A stretch of DNA of 13,641 bases from JAJZJT01 sp049964655. GTDB taxonomy: Bacteria > Actinomycetota > Acidimicrobiia > Acidimicrobiales > RAAP-2. Below are positions 6,811 through 13,381 of the stretch, piece after piece. The translations under genes and the position numbers were made by a program. Within the stretch, counting starts at the first letter, position 1. Every line of letters begins with the position of its first letter. The notes beneath the pieces are model-generated. The model was not told the DNA's origin. It saw nothing but the letters and a program-made list of their open reading frames with translations, and did not search any database. The stretch covers positions 1 to 13,641 of the forward strand of contig JBMFXC010000070.1 of assembly GCA_049964655.1 (NCBI GenBank). The letters are read 5' to 3'.

Positions 6811-7727
6811 CCGAGCCAGAGGCACCGCACGGTGCTGCCGCTGTGGACCGGCTGGCCGTGGCCGCCGAGCGTGCCGCCACGCTCGTCGAAGCGCTGCCCT
6901 ACATCCGGAAGTTCTGGGGACAGGTCGTCGTCGTGAAGTACGGGGGCAACGTGTTGCGCCCGAAGGACGGGGACGCCGTCGACGAGAGCACGGCACTGGC
7001 GTCGTTCGCCGAGGACATCGTGTTGCTCCGCTCGGTCGGAATGCTCCCGGTGGTGGTCCACGGTGGCGGCCCCCAGATCGGCGAGCTGATGGCAAGGGTT
7101 GGCAAAGAGGCACGGTTCCTCGACGGATTGCGGGTCACCGACGCCGAGACGATCGACCTGGTGCGCATGGTGCTGGTGGGCAAGGTGAACCGTGACATCG
7201 TGCGGGCCGTCAACGTCCACGGTGCCCTCGCCGTCGGGCTGTCGGGCGAGGATGCCAACCTCATCAACGCCGAGGCGCGCTCGGCGGAGCTGGGCTTCGT
7301 CGGTGACGTGGTCAGCGTCGACCCGCTGATCGTGCACCAGGTGCTCGCACAAGGGTTGATCCCGGTGGTGGCGACCATCGGGACCGACGGCAGTGGTCAG
7401 GCGCTCAACATCAACGCCGATGCGGCGGCCGGTGCCCTGGCTGCCGCCCTCGAGGCAGCCAAGCTCGTGTACCTGACCGACGTGGAAGGGGTCCGGGCCG
7501 TGGCCGACGACCCGACGACGCTCCTGCGCCGGGTGACGTCCGACCAGCTCGACGAGCTGGTGGCCTCGGGGGCGGCCACCGCCGGCATGGTGCCGAAGGT
7601 CGAGTCGTGTGCGCGGGCCGTCCGTGGTGGTGTCGGCCGAGCCCACGTCCTCGACGGGAGGGTTCCTCACGCCCTGCTGCTCGAAGTCTTCACCGACGAA
7701 GGTGTCGGGACGATGGTCACCCGGTGA
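6807..7727 (+). CDS. argB: Acetylglutamate kinase
   Basis: Phosphorylates N-acetylglutamate with ATP, the second and usually controlled step of the pathway. It has 306 residues of the amino-acid kinase fold. Visible are the ATP-binding KYGG at 44-47, HGGGPQ at 85-90, the substrate segment NINADAAAG at 201-209, TDVEGV at 224-229, and MVPKVE with Lys264. An N-terminal helix with EALPYIRKFWG (about 28-38) precedes the core. This helix marks the hexameric, arginine-inhibited kinases and is missing in the arginine-insensitive E. coli enzyme, so feedback inhibition is likely. After KYGGN there are about 8 extra residues (RPKDGDAV region) compared with common members. The GTG start overlaps the argJ stop as GTGA. 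Its own stop is again part of a GTGA. Confidence 0.96.
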   Translation: MTEPEAPHGAAAVDRLAVAAERAATLVEALPYIRKFWGQVVVVKYGGNVLRPKDGDAVDESTALASFAEDIVLLRSVGMLPVVVHGGGPQIGELMARVGKEARFLDGLRVTDAETIDLVRMVLVGKVNRDIVRAVNVHGALAVGLSGEDANLINAEARSAELGFVGDVVSVDPLIVHQVLAQGLIPVVATIGTDGSGQALNINADAAAGALAAALEAAKLVYLTDVEGVRAVADDPTTLLRRVTSDQLDELVASGAATAGMVPKVESCARAVRGGVGRAHVLDGRVPHALLLEVFTDEGVGTMVTR

Positions 7728-7750
7728 CGCCGGCCAACCGTCCCGGTCCG

Positions 7751-7760
7751 GGCGAGGAGG
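7751..7760 (+). promoter_or_regulatory. Ribosome binding site deciding the argD start
   Basis: GGCGAGGAGG ends 5 nt before the GTG at 7766, an ideal spacing. It favours that start over the GTG at 7724, which overlaps the argB stop in the same GTGA way as the other genes of the operon. Confidence 0.6.
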
Positions 7761-7765
7761 TGCCA

Positions 7766-8974
7766 GTGGTCGACCGTCGATGGCTCATGCGAACGTATGC
7801 CGATCCCCCGGTCACCTTCGTGCGGGGTGAGGGGAGCGTGCTGGTGGACGACCACGGCCGCCGGTACCTCGACTTCCTCTCCGGGCTCGCCGTGACGTCG
7901 CTCGGTCACGCCCATCCGGCGGTGGCCACCGCCGTGGCCGAACAAGCCGCCACCCTCGTGCACGTCTCGAACCTCTTCGGCAACGTGCTTGCCCCCGAGG
8001 TGGCGTCTTCGCTCGACCGCCTCGTCGGTGGTGGTGGCGCGCACGCTGGCGGCCAGGTGTTCTTCGCCAATTCGGGGGCCGAGGCCAACGAGTGCGCCCT
8101 CAAGCTGGCCCGCCGGTGGGCAGGCCGAGCCGACGGTGGAGGGGTCCCCCGTCCCGGGGTCGTGTGCGCCGACGACGCCTTCCACGGACGCACGCTGGCC
8201 ACCCTCGCCGCCACCGGCCAGGAGGACAAGCGACGGCCGTTCGCTCCCATGCCCACCGGGTTCGTCCATGTTCCCTACGACGACCTCGACGCGCTCGACC
8301 GCGCCGTCGACCCGTCCACCGTCGGTGCCGTGCTCGTCGAGGCGATCCAGGGCGAGGCCGGCGTGGTCGTCCCGTCGTCCGACTACCTGGCCCGTGTTCG
8401 CCAGCTGTGCACCGACCGGGGCGTGCTCCTAATCGTCGACGAGGTCCAGACCGGGCTCGGTCGGACGGGCACCTGGTTCGCCTTCCAGTACGAAGGGATC
8501 ACTCCGGACATCGTGACGGTGGCCAAGGCCCTGGGCAACGGCGTGCCGGTCGGTGCCTGTTGGGCCCGTGCCGAGGTAGCAGCGGTGTTCTCGCCGGGCG
8601 ACCACGGATCGACGTTCGGCGGACAGCCGCTCGCCATGGCCGCGGCCCGGGCGACGCTTGCCGTCATGGAGTCCGAGGAGGTCCCTCGCCGGGCAGCACG
8701 GTCGGGTGCCCGTCTGGCGGCGGGACTTTTGGCCATCGGCGGCGTGGACGCCGTACGAGGCAGGGGACTGCTCCTCGGCGTCGTGTTGTCGGCCCCCGTG
8801 GCCGTCGCTGCCACCCGAGCGGCCCTCGACGCCGGGCTCGTGGTCAACGCTCCGCGACCCGACGTGCTGCGGTTGGCCCCCTCCCTGCTGGTCAGCGACG
8901 ACGAGATCGACGAGGCGGTGGGCATCCTCGCTGCGGTCCTTCCCGCGGCACTCGACGAAGGGGTGAGGCAGTGA
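7766..8974 (+). CDS. argD: Acetylornithine aminotransferase
   Basis: PLP-dependent class III aminotransferase converting N-acetylglutamate semialdehyde and glutamate to N-acetylornithine and 2-oxoglutarate. From the GTG at 7766 it has 402 residues, the usual size. The PLP lysine is Lys254 in TVAKALGNG, and the cofactor aspartate is Asp225 in LLIVDEVQTGLGRTG. Also visible are ANSGAEANECALKLAR (101-116), FHGRTLATLAATGQ, EAIQGEAGVV and HGSTFGGQPLA. The start is uncertain: GTG 7724 overlaps the argB stop and would add 14 residues (TPANRPGPGEEVP-type, proline-rich), but GTG 7766 has a strong ribosome binding site and gives the conserved LMRTYADPPVTFVRGEG near the N-terminus. The enzyme might also serve lysine synthesis as a succinyl-DAP aminotransferase, as ArgD does in E. 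coli. The stop overlaps the argF start as GTGA. Confidence 0.95.
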   Translation: MVDRRWLMRTYADPPVTFVRGEGSVLVDDHGRRYLDFLSGLAVTSLGHAHPAVATAVAEQAATLVHVSNLFGNVLAPEVASSLDRLVGGGGAHAGGQVFFANSGAEANECALKLARRWAGRADGGGVPRPGVVCADDAFHGRTLATLAATGQEDKRRPFAPMPTGFVHVPYDDLDALDRAVDPSTVGAVLVEAIQGEAGVVVPSSDYLARVRQLCTDRGVLLIVDEVQTGLGRTGTWFAFQYEGITPDIVTVAKALGNGVPVGACWARAEVAAVFSPGDHGSTFGGQPLAMAAARATLAVMESEEVPRRAARSGARLAAGLLAIGGVDAVRGRGLLLGVVLSAPVAVAATRAALDAGLVVNAPRPDVLRLAPSLLVSDDEIDEAVGILAAVLPAALDEGVRQ

Positions 8975-9960
8975 CCGTCCATGTCCTCGACGTCGCCGAC
9001 CTGGGCCAGGACGGCCTGGCCGAGGTCCTCCGTCTGGCCGCCCTCCCTGCCGAGGCCTTTACCGGGCAGCTCGCTGGTCGTGGGGTGGCGCTGCTCTTCG
9101 AGAAGCCGTCGAGCCGGACCCGCAACAGCTCGGAGCTGGCCGTAGCCACCATGGGCGGTCACCCTGTGTCGATCCGAGACGACGAGGTCGGCATCGACCG
9201 GCGCGAGACAGCCGAAGACGTGGCGCGGACACTGGCCTCGTACCACGCAGTGGTGTGCGCCCGGGTCTACCACCACGAGACGCTCGAGCGGATGGCCACC
9301 GCCATCGACGGCAGCGGCCTGGCCGTTCCGGTGGTGAACCTGCTCTCGGACCGGGCGCATCCCTGCCAGGCGCTTGCCGATCTGGTCACCCTCGACCAGT
9401 GCTTGGGAGCGGAGACGTTCGGGGACCGTGTCGTCGCCTACGTCGGAGACGCCAACAACGTCTGGCGCTCGCTCGCCGTGGCGGCGGCTCTGGTCGGCCT
9501 GCCCACGCGCGTGGCCTCACCGGTGGGCTACGGGCCGAGCGCGGAGGACATCGCCGCCATCGCTGCCCTCGGGGGCGTCCTCGAGGTGACCGACGATCCC
9601 GCCGTTGCCGTGCGTGGCGCCGACGCCGTCTACACCGACGTGTGGACGTCGATGGGACAGGAGGACGAGGCAGAGGCCCGGCGGCAGGCGTTCGCCGGCT
9701 ACTCGGTCGATGCCAGGCTCGTCTCCCTGGCGTCACCGGATGCCGTCGTGCTCCACTGCCTGCCAGCCCACCGGGGCGAGGAGATCTCTGCCGAGGTGGT
9801 CGACGGCCCGAGGAGCGTGGTGTGGCAGCAGGCGGCGAACCGGATGACCTCGATGCGGGGGCTGTTGTCGTGGCTGGTGGGCCCGGACGGCACGGTGGGC
9901 TCGGACGGCACGGTGGGCTCGGACGGCACGGTGGGCCCGGACGGCACGGTGGGCCCGTGA
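8971..9960 (+). CDS. argF: Ornithine carbamoyltransferase with repetitive C-terminal tail
   Basis: Forms citrulline from ornithine and carbamoyl phosphate. Of 329 residues, the first 302 correspond to the usual enzyme. Carbamoyl-phosphate sites: SSRTR at 47-51 (normally STRTR) and HPCQ at 130-133. Ornithine sites: DANNVWRSL around 160-168, DVWTSMG at 223-229 and HCLP at 262-265. The segment EVGIDRRETAEDVAR (72-86) replaces the usual QLGRGExxxDTAR loop. By eye Gly stands where the neighbouring subunit normally supplies a carbamoyl-phosphate-binding Gln. Residues 303-329 are a VG[PS]DGT repeat with no counterpart in normal family members that I know. The GTG start overlaps the argD stop by 4 bases, with GAAGGGGTGAGG upstream. 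The stop overlaps the argR start. Confidence 0.94.
   Translation: MTVHVLDVADLGQDGLAEVLRLAALPAEAFTGQLAGRGVALLFEKPSSRTRNSSELAVATMGGHPVSIRDDEVGIDRRETAEDVARTLASYHAVVCARVYHHETLERMATAIDGSGLAVPVVNLLSDRAHPCQALADLVTLDQCLGAETFGDRVVAYVGDANNVWRSLAVAAALVGLPTRVASPVGYGPSAEDIAAIAALGGVLEVTDDPAVAVRGADAVYTDVWTSMGQEDEAEARRQAFAGYSVDARLVSLASPDAVVLHCLPAHRGEEISAEVVDGPRSVVWQQAANRMTSMRGLLSWLVGPDGTVGSDGTVGSDGTVGPDGTVGP
9877..9957 (+). repeat. 18-bp in-frame minisatellite at the end of argF
   Basis: Four full copies of an 18-bp unit (GTGGGCYCGGACGGCACG, where Y is C or T) start at 9877, 9895, 9913 and 9931. A half copy, GTGGGCCCG, starts at 9949 and runs into the stop. The units differ only at the Y position (C, T, T, C). 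Each encodes VG[PS]DGT. Near-identity at the DNA level points to recent expansion. Gain or loss of copies would keep the argF frame and the argF-argR overlap. Confidence 0.95.
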
Positions 9961-10451
9961 CGACGAAGGCGCAGCGCCGGCACCGGATCGCACGCCTGTT
10001 GGCGTCCGAGGCCGTAGGCAGCCAGTCGCACCTGGTCGAGCTGCTTGCCGCCGAGGGCATCGAGGCCACCCAGGCCACCGTGTCGCGCGACCTCGAGGAG
10101 CTGGGCGCAGTCAAGGTCCGGCTTCCCGGCGGCGACGCCGTCTATGCGCTCCCGGAGCTCCCGACCCAGCAGGTGGCGTCGTCGGACCATCTCCGACGCG
10201 TCCTCGGCGAGTGGGTCGTAGAGATCACCTGGTCGGCCAATCTCGTGGTGGTGCGGACGCCGCCGGGTTCCGCCCATGTCGTAGGCTCGGCGCTCGACCG
10301 GAGCGGTTTCCCGGGTGTCGTCGGGACGGTGGCAGGCGACGACACGGTGCTCGTGGTGGCATCCGAGGGCGAAGGCGGTGCCGCGGTGGCGGCACGGTTG
10401 GCCGAGCTGGCCGGTATCGAGATCGAGCAGGGGCAGACGAAGAAGGGATGA
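9957..10451 (+). CDS. argR: Arginine repressor
   Basis: Arginine-responsive transcription regulator of 164 residues, hexameric in known relatives. The N-terminal winged helix-turn-helix (about 4-70) includes SQSHLVELLAAEGIEATQATVSRDLEELG, with the SR of the recognition helix at 43-44. The C-terminal domain (about 85-155) carries PGSAHVVGSALD and GTVAGDDT at 123-130, whose Asp128-Asp129 pair binds arginine in the family. The GTG start lies in GTGA with the argF stop, only a few bases after the argF repeat array, and the last repeat's GGTGGG is the only ribosome-site-like sequence. The likely target is the operator at 4485-4511 before argC, giving negative autoregulation of the whole operon. 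The ATGA at its end overlaps the first possible argG start. Confidence 0.95.
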   Translation: MTTKAQRRHRIARLLASEAVGSQSHLVELLAAEGIEATQATVSRDLEELGAVKVRLPGGDAVYALPELPTQQVASSDHLRRVLGEWVVEITWSANLVVVRTPPGSAHVVGSALDRSGFPGVVGTVAGDDTVLVVASEGEGGAAVAARLAELAGIEIEQGQTKKG

Positions 10452-10456
10452 TGACC

Positions 10457-11668
10457 ATGACGCGCGTCGTACTGGCGTACAGCGGAGGCCTCGACACCTC
10501 AGTGGCGGTGCGATGGCTGATGGAGCACCACGACGCCGAGGTCGTCGCGGTGGCCGTCGACGTGGGCCAGGAGGTCGAGGCCGGCGGTTGGGAGGCGTTG
10601 CGCCAGAGGGCGCTGGCAGCCGGGGCCGTCGAAGCGGTCGTCGTCGACGCCCGTGACGAGCTGGCTGAGGACTTCTGCATGCCGGCACTGCTGGCGAACG
10701 CCAAGTACGAAGGGAAGTACCCGCTCGTCTCGGCGCTCTCCCGCCCCGTGATCGTCCGTCACCTGGTGGAGCAGGCTCGTCTCCACGGCGCCACGGCGGT
10801 GGCGCACGGCTGCACCGGCAAGGGCAACGACCAGGTCCGCTTCGAGGTCGGCACCCGCGCCCTCGCCCCCGACCTCGAGGTCCTGGCACCTGCTCGGGTC
10901 TGGGGGCTCACCCGCGAGGAGTCGATCGACTACGCCGAGCGGTGGAGTATTCCACTCACGGTCACCAAGGAGAAGCTCTACTCGATCGACGAGAACCTGT
11001 GGGGCAAGGCCATCGAGTGCGGCGCCATCGAGGACCCGTGGAGCCGTCCGCCTGAAGACGTCTACACGCTGACCCGGCCGCGCTCCGAGGAACCGCGTGA
11101 GATCGTGATCGGGTTCGAGGCCGGGGTCCCCGTCTCGGTTGACGGGCGCACCATGAGGCCCCGTGCACTGATCGCCGAACTGAACGACGTGGTCGGCTCC
11201 TACGGGTTCGGACGGCTCGACATGGTCGAGAACCGGAGGGTCGGGATCAAGAGCCGCGAGACCTACGAGTGCCCCGCCGCCCTCGCTCTCCTGCTCGCCC
11301 ATGCCGACCTCGAGGACCTCACACTCGAGCGCGACGTCCACCACGAGAAGGCCCGCCTGGAGCCCAGATGGGCCGAGCTGGTCTACGACGGGCTGTGGTT
11401 CTCCCCGCTCAAGCGAGCGCTCGACGCCTTCGTCGCCGAGACCCAACGGCACGTGACTGGCGAGGTCCGTCTCCGCCTGGAGCCGGGTCGGTGCTGGGTG
11501 GTCGGCCGACGCAGCCCGGTCGGCCTCTACGACCACGGCCTTGCCACCTACGACGCGTCCGACACCTTCCGACACCAGGACGCCGAGGGGTTCGTGCGCC
11601 TGTGGGGACTCGGGGTGGAGACCTGGGCGGCACGACAGGAGCTGGCCCGGCCCGACGACATCCGATGA
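10457..11668 (+). CDS. argG: Argininosuccinate synthase
   Basis: Condenses citrulline and aspartate with ATP to argininosuccinate in the cytoplasm. It has 403 residues, the normal size. The ATP-pyrophosphatase loop AYSGGLDTSV is at 7-16. HGCTGKGNDQVRFE at 117-130 and GRLDMVENRRVGIKSRETYE, both characteristic of the family, are intact. Three ATG codons are possible (10448, 10451, 10457). The first overlaps the argR stop as ATGA. ATG 10457 was chosen because AGAAGGG (10441-10447) lies 9 nt upstream and because it gives the usual MTRVVLAYSGG beginning. The stop overlaps the argH ATG by 4 bases. Confidence 0.96.
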   Translation: MTRVVLAYSGGLDTSVAVRWLMEHHDAEVVAVAVDVGQEVEAGGWEALRQRALAAGAVEAVVVDARDELAEDFCMPALLANAKYEGKYPLVSALSRPVIVRHLVEQARLHGATAVAHGCTGKGNDQVRFEVGTRALAPDLEVLAPARVWGLTREESIDYAERWSIPLTVTKEKLYSIDENLWGKAIECGAIEDPWSRPPEDVYTLTRPRSEEPREIVIGFEAGVPVSVDGRTMRPRALIAELNDVVGSYGFGRLDMVENRRVGIKSRETYECPAALALLLAHADLEDLTLERDVHHEKARLEPRWAELVYDGLWFSPLKRALDAFVAETQRHVTGEVRLRLEPGRCWVVGRRSPVGLYDHGLATYDASDTFRHQDAEGFVRLWGLGVETWAARQELARPDDIR

Positions 11669-13053
11669 CCCTGTGGCACGGACGCCTCGGTAGCGGTACT
11701 GCTGCCGAGGTCATGGCGTTCACGGCGAGCCTGTCGGTCGACCGCCGGCTTGCCGTCGACGACTTGGCCGGCTCGAGGGCTCACGTCCGGGGGCTCGGAC
11801 GGGGCGGTCTGCTCACTGCCGAGGAGGTCTCCACCCTCCTCGCCGCCCTCGACCGGGTCGGACACGAGCTGGAGACCGGGTCGTTCGTCTTCGCCGAGGG
11901 CGACGAGGACATCCACACGGCGGTCGAACGCCGGGTGACCGAGATCGCCGGCGACGTCGGGGCGAAGCTCCACACCGGCCGGAGCCGCAACGACCAGGTC
12001 GCCACCGACCTCCGGCTCTACGTCCGACGCTCCGTCGCCGCGGTCGTCTCGGGCATCCTCGACGTCGAGGAGGTCCTCCGGACGCGAGCGGTCGAGGTCG
12101 GCGATGCCTACCTGCCCGGCTACACCCACCTGCAGCGAGCGCAACCCGTCTTGTTGGCCCACCACCTGCTGGCCCACGGATGGGCACTTGCTCGTGACGT
12201 CGACCGGTTGCTCGCCACCGCGGCCCGCGCCGACGTCTCGGCGCTCGGCGCGGGCGCACTCGCCGGGTCGTCGCTGGCGTTGGACCCGGTGGGCACGGCA
12301 GACGACCTCGGCTTCGCCGCTGCGTTCGACAACTCGCTGGATGCCGTGTCAGACCGCGACTTCGTTGCCGAGGTCCTCTTCGACCTGGCGCTACTCGGTG
12401 TCCACCTGTCGCGCCTGGGCGAGGAGATCGTCCTGTGGTCGACCGAGGAGTTCGGCTTCGCCGTGCTGGAGGACGCCTACGCCACCGGCAGCTCGATGCT
12501 CCCCCAGAAGAAGAACCCTGACGTGGCAGAGCTGGCCCGCGGCAAGACGGGCCGTCTGGTCGGCAACCTGACCGGGCTCCTGGTCACGCTGAAGGGCTTG
12601 CCGCTCTCCTACAACCGTGACCTGCAAGAAGACAAGGAGCCGCTGTTCGACTCGGTCGAGCAGACGACGTTGGCGCTGGCGGCGATGGCGGGCCTGCTGC
12701 GCACCATCCACTTCGACGTGGCGAAGATGCAGGAGGCGGCCGATGCTCCGACGTCCGCCGCCGTCGACCTGGCCGAATGGCTGGTCGAACGAGGGATGCC
12801 GTTCCGCCAGGCCCACGCCGTGGTCGGCAGCCTGGTGCGCGACTCGCTGGAACGCCACGTTCCGTTGGTCGAGCTGGTCGACGCCCACCCGGACCTGGGT
12901 CCGGACGCCGTCGCGCTCCTCGAGCCGGGGACGGCGGTCACACGCCGCACCACGCCCGGCGGCGCGGGTCCCGCGCCGGTCGCCGCCCAGTTGGAGCGGT
13001 TCGCTCGCCGCCTGGAGCGGGACCGCGCTCGCGCCGGCACGACGACGGGTTGA
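11665..13053 (+). CDS. argH: Argininosuccinate lyase
   Basis: Splits argininosuccinate into arginine and fumarate, the last step of the pathway. The 462 residues have the aspartase/fumarase superfamily fold, and the family acts as a tetramer. Visible are HTGRSRNDQVATDLRL (103-118), GYTHLQRAQP with catalytic His155, and the superfamily signature GSSMLPQKKNP (275-285) whose Ser276/Ser277 region holds the catalytic serine. Next come LPLSYNRDLQEDKEPLFD and a normal C-terminal domain. The ATG start overlaps the argG stop as ATGA. The stop codon TGA at 13051-13053 is part of the TTGACA -35 element of the following rRNA promoter, so the operon ends without room for a terminator before that promoter. 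Confidence 0.96.
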   Translation: MTLWHGRLGSGTAAEVMAFTASLSVDRRLAVDDLAGSRAHVRGLGRGGLLTAEEVSTLLAALDRVGHELETGSFVFAEGDEDIHTAVERRVTEIAGDVGAKLHTGRSRNDQVATDLRLYVRRSVAAVVSGILDVEEVLRTRAVEVGDAYLPGYTHLQRAQPVLLAHHLLAHGWALARDVDRLLATAARADVSALGAGALAGSSLALDPVGTADDLGFAAAFDNSLDAVSDRDFVAEVLFDLALLGVHLSRLGEEIVLWSTEEFGFAVLEDAYATGSSMLPQKKNPDVAELARGKTGRLVGNLTGLLVTLKGLPLSYNRDLQEDKEPLFDSVEQTTLALAAMAGLLRTIHFDVAKMQEAADAPTSAAVDLAEWLVERGMPFRQAHAVVGSLVRDSLERHVPLVELVDAHPDLGPDAVALLEPGTAVTRRTTPGGAGPAPVAAQLERFARRLERDRARAGTTTG

Positions 13054-13078
13054 CACGGTCCACTGGGCACAGTAGAGT
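13050..13078 (+). promoter_or_regulatory. Promoter of the rRNA operon
   Basis: TTGACA at 13050-13055 and TAGAGT at 13073-13078 are separated by exactly 17 bp. The -35 is the full consensus, and the -10 fits the actinobacterial TANNNT pattern. Transcription should start near 13085. A dyad, GAGTTACAACTC (13075-13086), overlaps the -10 and start region and could be an operator or chance. The -35 includes the argH stop codon. Confidence 0.8.
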
Positions 13079-13158
13079 TACAACTCCGGTGAGCGGGCAA
13101 GAACCACTCGCTGGCCTGTCGGAGGAGTCGACAACGTCGGCTAAGCTCCCACAGGAAA

Positions 13159-13188
13159 TGGACACCGACTCCTTCGGGTGTGTGTCCA
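13159..13188 (+). promoter_or_regulatory. rRNA leader hairpin with UUCG loop (BoxB-like)
   Basis: TGGACAC (13159-13165) pairs with GTGTCCA (13182-13188). Inside this stem, AC-U-CC and GG-U-GU close a UUCG tetraloop (13073-type numbering does not apply; the loop is at 13173-13176), with a 2-nt bulge and a U-U mismatch. It lies just before the BoxA-like element, the usual order in bacterial rRNA leaders. Confidence 0.6.
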
Positions 13189-13191
13189 GTC

Positions 13192-13214
13192 GCTCCTTGA
13201 AAACGGAATAGTGA
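13192..13214 (+). promoter_or_regulatory. BoxA-like antitermination element of the rRNA leader
   Basis: GCTCCTTGAAAAC (13192-13204) followed by GGAATAGTGA resembles the TTGAGAACTCAATAGTG-type BoxA region of actinobacterial and Gram-positive rRNA leaders, which is bound by NusB/S10. It lies about 107 nt after the expected transcription start and about 175 nt before the 16S gene. Confidence 0.6.
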
Positions 13215-13270
13215 TAGCCAAAAGCCAGTGCGGGTGGCCGCGTCTCGAATCGCGGTCGCCAAGTCAGTAA

Positions 13271-13299
13271 GCACTGAACGGACAATGTCTGTTCTGTGT
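13271..13299 (+). other. Inverted repeat in the 16S leader, possible processing stem
   Basis: The sequence is nearly symmetrical about 13285: GAACGGACA (13276-13284) against TGTCTGTTC (13286-13294) with one G-U pair, extended by CAC/GTG beyond a U-U mismatch. As RNA it forms a long hairpin with a tiny loop. Its role is inferred. It could be an RNase III or other precursor-processing signal, or part of the larger stem that pairs with the region after 16S, which lies outside the window. Confidence 0.45.
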
Positions 13300-13356
13300 C
13301 AGTATCCAGTCGGCCGTAGGGAGACAGTGTCCCGAAAGCCGGCTCTCCGATTTCGC

Positions 13357-13374
13357 TACCGCCTCCGGGTGGTA
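13357..13374 (+). other. Small hairpin just upstream of the mature 16S end
   Basis: TACCGCC (13357-13363) pairs with GGTGGTA (13368-13374), including one G-U, around a TCCG loop. It ends 7 nt before the expected mature 16S 5' end and may help precursor folding or 5' maturation. That role is inference. Confidence 0.4.
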
Positions 13375-13381
13375 CGGAGTC

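Noticed and set aside
9877..9957. CRISPR-like array
   Set aside because: The units are directly adjacent without spacers, and they are translated as part of ArgF.
9699..10889. Minus-strand open frame across argF, argR and argG
   Set aside because: Arg/Pro-rich shadow of three clear genes.
13142..13147. TAAGCT as a second rRNA promoter -10
   Set aside because: Only CTGTCG-like sequence is at the -35 distance, and the upstream promoter is far better.
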